DNA of 64,000 nt from Metellina segmentata (GCA_947359465.1 OX375882.1:57653031-57717030); one strand, 5' to 3'. Counted from the stretch's first letter, positions 1 to 12,110 are shown. The notes: a model not told the origin generated them from the sequence alone. A program made the numbers and translations.

Positions 1-330
1 AAAAAAACTCGACGAGCTGCAAAAATTTACGTTGAGAGGTACTCTTTAAAAAAAACTCACGACTGAAGACTGAAAATTTGTACGTGTTTTGCTCACTCGC
101 GGAAGAAATTTCACTTCTTCAATTTTGGCACTTAATAAAACCTAAACTAATAGCCGCATCGGAAAAAAAACTTGATAATTATCCAGGGAATACGATGAAG
201 AACAAACCATGTTAATTTCATTTTTTTCCGATCAGTACTTTCTCGGGAAACCGTCTAAGAATCGTGCTAAACAACACAGTTTTCAGTCCTGCGGCGACGG
301 CGGCGGCGGTAACTTTTTCTTAATATAGAT
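1..330 (+). repeat. 3' portion of interspersed element family H, cut by the window edge
   Basis: This stretch matches 23411-23735 almost base for base, with a few small indels. It shares the CGACGAG-TGCAAAAATTTACG opening, the block CTAAACTAATAGCCGCATCGG, the TTCTCGGGAAACCGT block and the GC-rich CTGCGGCG stretch before the TTTTTTCTTAATATAGA end. The fuller copy starts at 22265, so the window begins inside a copy. No coding capacity is visible. The element class is unknown; the A/T-rich TATAGAT-like 3' end resembles retroelement tails, but I cannot assign it. Confidence 0.75.
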
Positions 331-362
331 ATATATATATATAGCTTATATAATATATTTTA
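330..362. repeat. AT dinucleotide microsatellite
   Basis: A run of TATA repeats follows directly after the 3' end of the family H copy. It is probably a decayed or expanded retroelement tail. Confidence 0.6.
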
Positions 363-1912
363 TATATCGTCGGCAGTTTTCCTAAAGTCGCTAAAATCTT
401 GAAAGCTTTTGAGTTTGTAAACTTTGTGCTATTTGGTTCGTAAAAACGACGGAAGACAATTCTACGGCACAGCACATTTATTGAACATCGCATAACGGTA
501 CCCACGAATAATACAATACAACACATAAGGAGCGAAACACACGATACTACGTCCTCGAAGACAAGTTCAACTCGGATTCCCAACGTTGATGACTCCCGAT
601 CTTCGCTCGTTTCTTTGACACCGGAAGTACCGGCGCACCTCACTTTCACTTAACTGAACGGATCATCATGCATAAAGGAATATCCGGACTTCACGGAGTA
701 ATTTTTGCATGGAAATATACGCTAAGTATGAAAACTTTTAGCAAAAAGTCGCCTTTTACTCACTTTTAGCAGCAACCCAGGAATTCATTCTTTGAAATTT
801 TTGTTAACGACGTGCTTAAATAGTATTCGAAACAGTGGCCAAGGAACGCCACGTTAAGAATACGTACCGAAAACATGTTACGTAACTAAAAACACTACCG
901 CCAGCTACATCGAGAATGAAAGATATAGATATTCCTTGTTTAATCTGAACCTATCCGATTACATGAAAGACTGGCAAGCACGTTCTTATTACGATATTGT
1001 TGATGTGAGAAGAAAATTCAAAATCTATTCATTTTCCGTGCAAATAATCTTAGACTTGACAAATCTGTTTTGCAGATAACTAGAACCGAATCAATATAAT
1101 TCTCTGCGCGAGTCCGCTGAGACGCGTTCGTGTAATTTGGCCTGCATTTGAATATTTCGAAATGGATGCAAATAGATCTATGTCAAAAATAAGAAATAAA
1201 CAGCTTAAACCCGAGGATAGAATATATTTTCTGAACCCTGAAGTGGTTGCATTTCATAAGGTATTATGCGATTCCATTGCGTTATTAGTGTCGTATTTGT
1301 AATTATGCAAATTAAAATAAACATGGTGGATGGGATAAACAATTGCGTCTTAAAGCAAATATAGGCTATGAAAACCTTTATTACAATTAGATTATCCTAG
1401 GAAAACCTACGTATTTCCTCATGTGAGAATCGACTGTTTGGGGTCCCACATGAGTTTCAAAATAAAATAGCAATGAGTGATTTTGCTTTGAAATATACAA
1501 TTGCTTCATGAAATCCATTTATGTAGGCTCTTGATGCTTAAAAGACGCTAAAAATATGAATGGAAATATTCAAAACGCTGTTTCACGTTAAATTCAATAA
1601 ACGGATATCTTTTATTATTGGGGCATCACAATGGGTTTTTCACACTTAATTTTATGCAGCTTGATATGCTGTAATTGGACAACATATTACCACCGAAAAA
1701 TAGAATGATTTACAGAAAGACTCATCAATGAAACATGGTATTGTCTCAGCAAATATTCCGTATAATGTAATTCGGGGTTTAGATGATACAGAATCGTTGA
1801 AGAGTATCACTTTAAATTGCAGTTTCTGCGGCTTAGAGAAGAATTTCATTAACAAAAATAATTTAAACTGTGCAGCTCTTTAAAGAATAACTAAATTTTT
1901 AGGTTAAATATA
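363..1912. other. Unique AT-rich DNA, no feature recognised
   Basis: I see no protein homology, long repeat or RNA gene. The open frames here are short and uninformative. Confidence 0.5.
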
Positions 1913-1954
1913 TACCTTTAATTGTATATACCTTTGTATATACAATTAAAGGTA
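1913..1954. repeat. Perfect 18-bp inverted repeat with 6-base loop
   Basis: TACCTTTAATTGTATATA (1913-1930) is followed by the loop CCTTTG and its exact reverse complement (1937-1954). A third partial copy of the arm (GTATATACCTTTAAAA) follows at about 1969-1984. This could be a small hairpin or a palindrome made by replication template switching. No run of T that would suggest an RNA terminator follows. Confidence 0.85.
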
Positions 1955-1984
1955 CAAATAAAGGTTTTGTATATACCTTTAAAA

Positions 1985-2830
1985 CAGTTTGCAATATGTA
2001 ATTCTTACTGACATGAAAACAAGCACTTAGTGACTCCGAAAAATATCAGTTAATGGGTTTCTGTTTTAAGTCACAACTTATAACTCTTTAACAACTAACA
2101 CTTTTATAAATATCAACGTGTAGTAAACAAACATAGGCTTTTAAGTAGAATCTTAGGTAAATGAACCGGATCGCAATTAAAAATTGGTACATCCAATCCC
2201 AGTAAATATTGATTGGTGATTTGAATCCTTTTGGTCAATCCACATCCCATCAGATTTACAAACATTGACCAAGATATTTATCGAATGGGAGCTAAATTTA
2301 CCGATCAGCATTAACAACCTGATCGTAAAATAAATTCAAAGTATCCGACATCAAAAGCAAATGAGGATCAAAGCCATTTCGAGTCGTCGTCTGTTATTGC
2401 TTAAGACCAGGCGTTCCTTCCCTTAAGGAATCAATTAAATGATGAAGCACGAGCCTGCCTTTGCTCAATTCTCTTTAATGTACTGGTCCCTTTGACGCAG
2501 CTTTTCACAACATTTTTCCAGTCACGCTTTGGCAACAAGTTACACTTGTCCCTGCCACTTGGCAGGAATCCCCGTGCAACGGCTGCTGTTTCAATGAGAG
2601 TTCTTTTGAAGAGCTGTTTTCTTTTATTCCGAGATCCTGGTAGCTTTCTCACTTAATGAACAAGACACACATTCTTCTGCCGCGGAGTTTTCCCAAGGAA
2701 ATAACCTTTTTAACGCCATCACACACCTTCCGTTGCGGCGTGTATCAGTTCGTTTCGAATCGGTAACGCTCGCTTCTCTTTTTCTGTTCGGGGCACTCAG
2801 GAATTTGAGCCCCAAATGGATTGTGCGCCG
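1985..2830. other. Unique DNA, becoming G+C-richer after 2400
   Basis: 2400-2830 is visibly less AT-rich than its surroundings and has overlapping short open frames on the minus strand. None resembles a known protein. Confidence 0.4.
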
Positions 2831-3499
2831 GGAAAGTGTTGTTGCTCTTTGGCGGAGAGATCTCCAAAGGCTGGTTTTAGTGCGGTTCTTGAATCCTACC
2901 TCGACCTAGAATGGCTTTTGTACTCTTTCATCGTGTGCTTACAGACGGGGCGTTTGATTTTACGCTGAAAAGGTAGTTTTGGGAACAAACGTTATAGATC
3001 CAAACAGAACTCTTAGGAGTTGAAGGGAATTTTCGTTAAAATTGTACAAGAGGTGATATTTTGTGCCTTTGATTCAGATTCACAATATTAGATAATATTC
3101 GGTGGTTCCAGTTACACGGATGGATAAAAGTTTTGATTCGAAAATATTTACGTATTCAGAAATATTTGAGTACACATCTGAAGGTACACCCGATACGATA
3201 ATTCCATCGATAAGACTCAGTACTATATTCAATATAATGGAATGTGAACTGGGTAAGTGTTGTTGCTTTTCGACGGAGGGCTGGTTTTAGCGAAGTTATT
3301 GAATACTACCTCGATCTGGAACGGCTTTGATATTCTTTCATCTTAAGCTTACAGACGGATTGTTTGAAAAGGTAGACTTACAGGAACTAACGTTGTGGAT
3401 CCAAACAGCACTCTTAACAGTTGAATGAAATTTTCATTATAAGAGAGAATACAAGAGGCGATATCTTGTGTTTTGGATTCAGCTTCAAAATATTAGATA
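2831..3499 (+). repeat. Diverged local tandem duplication, unit about 420 bp
   Basis: 2831-3095 and 3252-3499 are homologous. Both begin at GTGTTGTTGCT and share GGCTGGTTTTAG, the ACCTCGA block, TTACAGACGG, GGATCCAAACAG-type sequence and the ACAAGAGG-GATAT block, and end in TATTAGATAA. Divergence is high, with several indels, so the duplication is old. It is not a gene. Confidence 0.75.
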
Positions 3500-4370
3500 A
3501 CTAGCCACTGCGTGGCTACCCGGCTTTGACCGTGCCCATGGTGTTTGTTTGCTTTCCGCTGTGTAAGTTATTAATCTGGTGTAAAATTTTCCGCAGATTT
3601 CAAATCCGTTGAAATTTTCAATCTGTCTTTAGCGATTTCGATTTTGCGAAAGAGAATTAACAATCCCAGTCAAAACGTTCTTTATTTTTTGCCCCCATTC
3701 CCTTAAATGGAATAGGGCAGGAAATGTAATATGTTTCTTTTTTTTAAAGTGAAAGGCCAGAAGATGCAATCTGTTTCAAGTGACGTCACAATCTCTTGCG
3801 AAAATGTAAAAGGTATATTCAATTTAAAACTTATTATTTAAACAAAATCCTATTTTTAGGTACCGATCTAAAGTGAAATTTTCCGCAGATTTCAAATCCG
3901 TTGAAATTTTTACTCTATCTTTAACGGTCTAGGAGATCGAAAAAAAAGAACCAAGTGACTCCAGCAGTTAAAATATTATACGTTTGGCTGGAAAATCCTT
4001 CCTCCGCGCAAAATCAAAGCGAAAACGAAAAAAAAAAATTATGAGCGTTCTCCGCGATGAAAAAACTTGGCATGGTTTCAAGACTGACGGCAAGGTGACG
4101 TGGGTAGAAAAGGTCCAGATTCGGGTGTTTCTTCTTTTCTCCGGAAGAAACGTGTTGAAAAACCGATGGAGAATAAAACTATTAAATTCATTTAAAAATC
4201 TTCTAGATTGAATTTTAAAATTCACCACGACCCAAAAATTGCACAAAATTTGGACTACCTGTGTGAATCTCATTGCTGTAAGTGCCATAGAATCGTCAGG
4301 ATTTTACGGCCAATAAAAAAAAACAGACATACAAACAAACAGACAAACACTTCCGTTTATAATAGTAGAG
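3500..4370 (+). mobile_element. Unclassified interspersed element with 5' hairpin and CAGACA-rich 3' end
   Basis: The element starts with a small stem-loop (GCCACTGCGTGGC at 3504) and ends in a run of ACAGACATACAAACA and AACAGACAAACA-type units before TTATAATAGTAGAGG. This 5' hairpin plus 3' CAGACA style is common in invertebrate retroelement fragments. An internal segment is repeated: TTTTCCGCAGATTTCAAATC occurs near 3587 and again near 3879, about 292 bp apart. The TGACGTCACA motif at 3781 also occurs in family H near 22373. Open frames of about 75-106 codons on both strands show no homology. No transposase or reverse transcriptase is present. Confidence 0.55.
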
Positions 4371-5367
4371 GTATTCAGTAGCATCCACTCACACTTGAAA
4401 AGTGAGGAATGATATATTTTATTTTGGAAATGATTATACAGCCCGAATTATAAGGTTATAAAATATCTTAGTAATTTTAGTCCGAACTCGCATGCTCCAG
4501 CATGTCACAAAGGCCAAGCGGCGCCAAACACAAGAAAGACAGAAAGAGGGAAGAAGAAAAGGCAGAAGAAGGATTAAAGGGAAAGGGAGCAAATATCACT
4601 CGGATACTTCGAGATTTCTCATACACGTGGGAGAAATAAGACTAGACTGGATTAGTTTCATTTCTCACATTTATATCTCTATACATCGTTTATTATCGTT
4701 TATTAGTTTATATCTGTTGAACGAAACATTAATCAGTTTATTACAAGAATCTTGTCAACCTAGTACTTTATAATAATCTTAAATAAAGACTCAGTTTAAT
4801 CCCCCTTAAAATTAGCGTTAGGCTTAAATAAGCTTTACGTCAATTCTTGTTTAAACAAATCTTAAGAAACTGGAAAATAATTGCCTAAAATAAGGGAATT
4901 AATTTTAAATATCCAGTTAAACTTTTACACCAAGTACTGTCTTTTCTAAATTTCGGAAATTATAATTTTTTACCATTAGGCTCTATTTAATTTACTCAAC
5001 TTAAAAGTTTTTTCAGCTCATGAACGCAACTCTAGTCTGTGCCTTATATCGTTATTTGTTCTGTTTTGTCGTTCTAACTTTGATCAAAAAAGGAAACTTT
5101 CTAAACAAGTACGTAAGTTTTCCAAACAAGAACATAAATTGCATATTCCGAATCGATTTCATCGGAATTGTTCAGCTCAGTTTGAGGCGACGTTAAGAAA
5201 GATAACAGGGTACTTAAACTATGTGGTTAGGTTTCGGCCGTGGTTTTCTTCACACGGGGGGGGGGAGGTTATATTTTGTTATATAATTGTACTGTTTTTT
5301 ATTTGTCTGTTGCATGGTCTGTGTAAGTTTGGTCGTATCATATGTCATTTAACTCGATTATTCTGAT
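4371..5367. other. Unique DNA with polypurine stretch and a G10 run
   Basis: 4513-4590 is strongly purine-rich on the plus strand (GAAAGAGGGAAGAAGAAAAG-type). 5256-5265 is a run of ten G. No gene recognised. Confidence 0.5.
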
Positions 5368-5948
5368 GGTACTGCTTCAGTCAGTCTACGTTTATGACAG
5401 TGGCAACGGCCTTGGTGCAATTTTTGTAGCGAGTTATGGCAGCTTAAGGCAATTCATTTGTATACCAGTTATTTCGTTTTTTACGGCAACCTCGGTAAGC
5501 GGGAAAGTTTAGATTTTCGTTTTGAATATCTGAAATGTTTTTTCAAAATCCGCTAAACTGTCGCTGTATTTAATAGGCTCGTTTGAATTTTTTTTCTTTG
5601 ATTTCGTTGGTTATTTTAATTTGAAACTATGCTTGGATTTCATTGAACCTTTAATTTTTTTTCTTTTGTTCTTTTAATGGTTTTTATCCAGTTGTGTAAG
5701 TTTCTTTCATTTTAATTTATGTCATGGTATGGTGCTGTCGTCTCAGGTTGCATATTATATAGATTTTATTTACATATATTTATATTATTTACGCTTGCAA
5801 TACATTTTTTAAAACATTTACAAATTTGTTTCTGAAACTTGTTACTTCCCGTTGTAAAAAAAAGAAATTGAAATATATCTTTCCTTGCAAACACTAGAGG
5901 TGCGCCAAGTCAGTCGCCACCGCGAGAAACGTAGACTGAAGCTATACC
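5368..5948. mobile_element. Fold-back / MITE-like element with long inverted ends, copy 1 (581 bp)
   Basis: The left end, from GGTACTGCTTCAGTCAGTC through TACGTTTATGACAGTGGC, is the imperfect reverse complement of the right end, which finishes in GTAGACTGAAGCTATACC. The inverted arms extend for roughly 40 bp and include the CAACGGCCTTGG / CCAAGTCAGTCG segment. A second, 217-bp copy with the same ends lies at 46107. The interior is AT-rich with no coding sequence, so it would depend on an enzyme encoded elsewhere. No clear target duplication is visible. Confidence 0.7.
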
Positions 5949-6086
5949 AATCTGATTGACAGCATAAATAAATAATTGAACAAATATTTTTAATGAAGGT
6001 ATTTAAGGTGAGGTTTTATTATGAGTTTATTTAACTAGAGAGTGGCATTTTTCAAAAACTTTATATTTTGAGATAGAACGGGCTAA

Positions 6087-6171
6087 ACGTTCAGGACAAC
6101 ATCACGTAAGTTTGAACCAATGTCAGACAACGAGGTCACGCATTAGCTGGCACTCCACTCTTCAAACTTCC
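6087..6171 (-). mobile_element. SINE-B fragment at the left edge of the 594-bp array
   Basis: The sequence matches the SINE-B body read on the minus strand: the GAACCA-GTCAGA-AACGAGG block, then AGCTGGCACTCCACTCTTCAAACTTCCACACC. The homology continues into the first bases of the array unit (CACGCCAAC, then a TTTGATGCCACG-AGATTTA segment). The repeat unit was therefore cut out of a region that already held an old SINE. Confidence 0.7.
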
Positions 6172-9100
6172 ACACCACGCCAACAAGAGTACCTTTGATG
6201 CCACGATAGATTTAGGTTTTATGACGCAAGGTCCAATAGAGGACAAGCGGTTTTCAAAGAATATCCTGTCCATTATGATCGGCTTAGTTTTGCTAATAAC
6301 AAGATACCTCATAGAGGAAGAACTGGCTCTAAGTGGATTGAAGATCCAAGAGAAAAAAACCAACTGTCCATTGTCGAGAAATTGTGACAGTTTGCAATAG
6401 ATTTTTGCATGTGACTGGGAACTACAGGATACAACGACGCGAATATAATTCGAACTTGGAAGGTTAACCAATCAAGCCGACCAACCGGTCTAGCGGTCAA
6501 GGTGTTGGCCTCTGGATTGGATGGTTCCTGGCTCGAATCCAGGGTCAGGGAATGGATGTAAATTGTGATGTACTTTGTTAGGGGCTATGATGGATCTACG
6601 CACTGGGTGCCTCTTCAGAAGTGACCATCACATCCAGCCTTGTAGTGGCTAAGGACAAGTCCTTAGTGCCCGCTATTGGAAATAGTGACCACCTCTTCCG
6701 GCCTTGTAGTAGCCAAGTATAGGGTCCAGTGCCCGCCATTGAAAAAAAAAGGTTAACCAATCACGCCACCACGCCAGCAAGAGTACCTTTGATGCCACTA
6801 TAGATTTAGGTTTTATGACGCAAGGTCCAATAGAGGACAAGCGGTTTTCAAAGAATATCCTGTCCATTATGATCGGCTTAGTTTTGCTAATAACAAGATA
6901 CCTCATAGAGGAAGAACTGGCTCTAAGTGGATTGAAGATCCAAGAGAAAAAAACCAACTGTCCATTGTCGAGAAATTGTGACAGTTTGCAATAGATTTTT
7001 GCATGTGACTGGGAACTACAGGATACAACGACGCGAATATAATTCGAACTTGGAAGGTTAACCAATCAAGCCGACCAACCGGTCTAGCGGTCAAGGTGTT
7101 GGCCTCTGGATTGGATGGTTCCTGGCTCGAATCCAGGGTCAGGGAATGGATGTAAATTGTGATGTACTTTGTTAGGGGCTATGATGGATCTACGCACTGG
7201 GTGCCTCTTCAGAAGTGACCATCACATCCAGCCTTGTAGTGGCTAAGGACAAGTCCTTAGTGCCCGCTATTGGAAATAGTGACCACCTCTTCCGGCCTTG
7301 TAGTAGCCAAGTATAGGGTCCAGTGCCCGCCATTGAAAAAAAAAGGTTAACCAATCACGCCACCACGCCAGCAAGAGTACCTTTGATGCCACTATAGATT
7401 TAGGTTTTATGACGCAAGGTCCAATAGAGGACAAGCGGTTTTCAAAGAATATCCTGTCCATTATGATCGGCTTAGTTTTGCTAATAACAAGATACCTCAT
7501 AGAGGAAGAACTGGCTCTAAGTGGATTGAAGATCCAAGAGAAAAAAACCAACTGTCCATTGTCGAGAAATTGTGACAGTTTGCAATAGATTTTTGCATGT
7601 GACTGGGAACTACAGGATACAACGACGCGAATATAATTCGAACTTGGAAGGTTAACCAATCAAGCCGACCAACCGGTCTAGCGGTCAAGGTGTTGGCCTC
7701 TGGATTGGATGGTTCCTGGCTCGAATCCAGGGTCAGGGAATGGATGTAAATTGTGATGTACTTTGTTAGGGGCTATGATGGATCTACGCACTGGGTGCCT
7801 CTTCAGAAGTGACCATCACATCCAGCCTTGTAGTGGCTAAGGACAAGTCCTTAGTGCCCGCTATTGGAAATAGTGACCACCTCTTCCGGCCTTGTAGTAG
7901 CCAAGTATAGGGTCCAGTGCCCGCCATTGAAAAAAAAAGGTTAACCAATCACGCCACCACGCCAGCAAGAGTACCTTTGATGCCACTATAGATTTAGGTT
8001 TTATGACGCAAGGTCCAATAGAGGACAAGCGGTTTACAAAGAATATCCTGTCCATTATGATCGGCTTAGTTTTGCTAATAACAAGATACCTCATAGAGGA
8101 AAAACTGGCTCTAAGTGGATTGAAGATCCAAGAGAAAAAAACCAACTGTCCATTGTCGAGAAATGGTGACAATTTGCAATAGATTTTTGCATGTGACTGG
8201 GAACTACAGGATACAACGACGCGAATATAATTCGAACTTGGAAGGTTAACCAATCAAGCCGACCAACCGGTCTAGCGGTCAAGGTGTTGGCCTCTGGATT
8301 GGATGGTTCCTGGCTCGAATCCAGGGTCAGGGAATGGATGTAAATTGTGATGTACTTTGTTAGGGGCTATGATGGATCTACGCACTGGGTGCCTCTTCAG
8401 AAGTGACCATCACATCCAGCCTTGTAGTGGCTAAGGACAAGTCCTTAGTGCCCGCTATTGGAAATAGTGACCACCTCTTCCGGCCTTGTAGTAGCCAAGT
8501 ATAGGGTCCAGTGCCCGCCATTGAAAAAAAAAGGTTAACCAATCACGCCACCACGCCAGCAAGAGTACCTTTGATGCCACTATAGATTTAGGTTTTATGA
8601 CGCAAGGTCCAATAGAGGACAAGCGGTTTTCAAAGAATATCCTGTCCATTATGATCGGCTTAGTTTTGCTAATAACAAGATACCTCATAGAGGAAGAACT
8701 GGCTCTAAGTGGATTGAAGATCCAAGAGAAAAAAACCAACTGTCCATTGTCGAGAAATTGTGACAGTTTGCAATAGATTTTTGCATGTGACTGGGAACTA
8801 CAGGATACAACGACGCGAATATAATTCGAACTTGGAAGGTTAACCAATCAAGCCGACCAACCGGTCTAGCGGTCAAGGTGTTGGCCTCTGGATTGGATGG
8901 TTCCTGGCTCGAATCCAGGGTCAGGGAATGGATGTAAATTGTGATGTACTTTGTTAGGGGCTATGATGGATCTACGCACTGGGTGCCTCTTCAGAAGTGA
9001 CCATCACATCCAGCCTTGTAGTGGCTAAGGACAAGTCCTTAGTGCCCGCTATTGGAAATAGTGACCACCTCTTCCGGCCTTGTAGTAGCCAAGTATAGGG

Positions 9101-12100
9101 TCCAGTGCCCGCCATTGAAAAAAAAAGGTTAACCAATCACGCCACCACGCCAGCAAGAGTACCTTTGATGCCACTATAGATTTAGGTTTTATGACGCAAG
9201 GTCCAATAGAGGACAAGCGGTTTACAAAGAATATCCTGTCCATTATGATCGGCTTAGTTTTGCTAATAACAAGATACCTCATAGAGGAAAAACTGGCTCT
9301 AAGTGGATTGAAGATCCAAGAGAAAAAAACCAACTGTCCATTGTCGAGAAATGGTGACAATTTGCAATAGATTTTTGCATGTGACTGGGAACTACAGGAT
9401 ACAACGACGCGAATATAATTCGAACTTGGAAGGTTAACCAATCAAGCCGACCAACCGGTCTAGCGGTCAAGGTGTTGGCCTCTGGATTGGATGGTTCCTG
9501 GCTCGAATCCAGGGTCAGGGAATGGATGTAAATTGTGATGTACTTTGTTAGGGGCTATGATGGATCTACGCACTGGGTGCCTCTTCAGAAGTGACCATCA
9601 CATCCAGCCTTGTAGTGGCTAAGGACAAGTCCTTAGTGCCCGCTATTGGAAATAGTGACCACCTCTTCCGGCCTTGTAGTAGCCAAGTATAGGGTCCAGT
9701 GCCCGCCATTGAAAAAAAAAGGTTAACCAATCACGCCACCACGCCAGCAAGAGTACCTTTGATGCCACTATAGATTTAGGTTTTATGACGCAAGGTCCAA
9801 TAGAGGACAAGCGGTTTTCAAAGAATATCCTGTCCATTATGATCGGCTTAGTTTTGCTAATAACAAGATACCTCATAGAGGAAGAACTGGCTCTAAGTGG
9901 ATTGAAGATCCAAGAGAAAAAAACCAACTGTCCATTGTCGAGAAATTGTGACAGTTTGCAATAGATTTTTGCATGTGACTGGGAACTACAGGATACAACG
10001 ACGCGAATATAATTCGAACTTGGAAGGTTAACCAATCAAGCCGACCAACCGGTCTAGCGGTCAAGGTGTTGGCCTCTGGATTGGATGGTTCCTGGCTCGA
10101 ATCCAGGGTCAGGGAATGGATGTAAATTGTGATGTACTTTGTTAGGGGCTATGATGGATCTACGCACTGGGTGCCTCTTCAGAAGTGACCATCACATCCA
10201 GCCTTGTAGTGGCTAAGGACAAGTCCTTAGTGCCCGCTATTGGAAATAGTGACCACCTCTTCCGGCCTTGTAGTAGCCAAGTATAGGGTCCAGTGCCCGC
10301 CATTGAAAAAAAAAGGTTAACCAATCACGCCACCACGCCAGCAAGAGTACCTTTGATGCCACTATAGATTTAGGTTTTATGACGCAAGGTCCAATAGAGG
10401 ACAAGCGGTTTACAAAGAATATCCTGTCCATTATGATCGGCTTAGTTTTGCTAATAACAAGATACCTCATAGAGGAAAAACTGGCTCTAAGTGGATTGAA
10501 GATCCAAGAGAAAAAAACCAACTGTCCATTGTCGAGAAATGGTGACAATTTGCAATAGATTTTTGCATGTGACTGGGAACTACAGGATACAACGACGCGA
10601 ATATAATTCGAACTTGGAAGGTTAACCAATCAAGCCGACCAACCGGTCTAGCGGTCAAGGTGTTGGCCTCTGGATTGGATGGTTCCTGGCTCGAATCCAG
10701 GGTCAGGGAATGGATGTAAATTGTGATGTACTTTGTTAGGGGCTATGATGGATCTACGCACTGGGTGCCTCTTCAGAAGTGACCATCACATCCAGCCTTG
10801 TAGTGGCTAAGGACAAGTCCTTAGTGCCCGCTATTGGAAATAGTGACCACCTCTTCCGGCCTTGTAGTAGCCAAGTATAGGGTCCAGTGCCCGCCATTGA
10901 AAAAAAAAGGTTAACCAATCACGCCACCACGCCAGCAAGAGTACCTTTGATGCCACTATAGATTTAGGTTTTATGACGCAAGGTCCAATAGAGGACAAGC
11001 GGTTTACAAAGAATATCCTGTCCATTATGATCGGCTTAGTTTTGCTAATAACAAGATACCTCATAGAGGAAAAACTGGCTCTAAGTGGATTGAAGATCCA
11101 AGAGAAAAAAACCAACTGTCCATTGTCGAGAAATGGTGACAATTTGCAATAGATTTTTGCATGTGACTGGGAACTACAGGATACAACGACGCGAATATAA
11201 TTCGAACTTGGAAGGTTAACCAATCAAGCCGACCAACCGGTCTAGCGGTCAAGGTGTTGGCCTCTGGATTGGATGGTTCCTGGCTCGAATCCAGGGTCAG
11301 GGAATGGATGTAAATTGTGATGTACTTTGTTAGGGGCTATGATGGATCTACGCACTGGGTGCCTCTTCAGAAGTGACCATCACATCCAGCCTTGTAGTGG
11401 CTAAGGACAAGTCCTTAGTGCCCGCTATTGGAAATAGTGACCACCTCTTCCGGCCTTGTAGTAGCCAAGTATAGGGTCCAGTGCCCGCCATTGAAAAAAA
11501 AAGGTTAACCAATCACGCCACCACGCCAGCAAGAGTACCTTTGATGCCACTATAGATTTAGGTTTTATGACGCAAGGTCCAATAGAGGACAAGCGGTTTA
11601 CAAAGAATATCCTGTCCATTATGATCGGCTTAGTTTTGCTAATAACAAGATACCTCATAGAGGAAAAACTGGCTCTAAGTGGATTGAAGATCCAAGAGAA
11701 AAAAACCAACTGTCCATTGTCGAGAAATGGTGACAATTTGCAATAGATTTTTGCATGTGACTGGGAACTACAGTATACAACGACGCGAATATGAATCGAA
11801 CTTGGAAGGTTAACCAATCAAGCCGACCAACCGGTCTAGCGGTCAAGGTGTTGGCCTCTGGATTGGATGGTTCCTGGCTCGAATCCAGGGTCAGGGAATG
11901 GATGTAAATTGGGATGTCCTTTGTTAGGGGCTATGATGGGTCTACGCACTGGGTGCCTCTTCAGAAGTGACCATCACATCCAGCCTTGTAGTGGCTAAGA
12001 ACAAGTCCTTAGTGCCCGCCATTGGAAGTAGTGACCACCTCTTCCGGCCTTGTAGTAGCCAAGTATAGGGTCCAGTGCCCGCCATTGAAAAAAAAAAGGT

Positions 12101-12110
12101 TAACCCATCA
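6172..12110 (+). repeat. Tandem array, ten units of 594 bp, each containing a SINE
   Basis: Landmarks recur at exactly 594-bp steps; for example GGTTAACCAATCAAG occurs at 6462, 7056, 7650 and so on. Each unit is a core of about 300 bp followed by a 276-bp tRNA-derived SINE flanked by the direct repeat GGTTAACCAATCA. Interior units are nearly identical. The first core and the last unit carry extra differences, for example CAACAAG versus CAGCAAG in unit 1 and several changes in unit 10. Two core variants exist, distinguished by linked differences: GGTTTTCAAAG / GAAGAACTGG / GAAATTGTGACAG (A) against GGTTTACAAAG / GAAAAACTGG / GAAATGGTGACAA (B). Their order is AAABABABBB. The 130- and 63-codon minus-strand open frames repeated in each unit show no homology and are treated as by-products. 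Confidence 0.97.
6475..6750 (+). mobile_element. SINE-A, first of ten copies (tRNA-derived, poly-A tail)
   Basis: The head begins GCCGACCAACCGGTCTAGCG. It has an A-box-like TAGCGGTCAAGG and a B-box GGCTCGAATCC, as expected for an RNA polymerase III promoter derived from a tRNA. The body contains an imperfect 60-bp duplication: the CCTTGTAGTGGCTAAG and CCTTGTAGTAGCCAAG blocks, each followed by AGTGCCCGC-ATTG. It ends in A9. The direct repeats GGTTAACCAATCA at 6462-6474 and 6751-6763 are target-site duplications, the mark of LINE-driven insertion. Further copies end at 7344, 7938, 8532, 9126, 9720, 10314, 10908, 11502 and 12097. Confidence 0.92.

Noticed and set aside
6475..6560. Functional tRNA gene in the 594-bp array
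   Set aside because: A- and B-box-like sequences are present, but the arms do not pair as a proper tRNA and the unit continues into a SINE body with poly-A and target duplications.
6136..11846. Repeated 130- and 63-codon open frames in every 594-bp unit, minus strand
   Set aside because: They recur because the DNA unit is repeated. The reading runs across the SINE border, there is no homology, and the first and last units change it freely.
6172..12110. CRISPR array
   Set aside because: The repeats are 594 bp, nearly identical throughout and contain a eukaryotic SINE; there are no short repeats with unique spacers.
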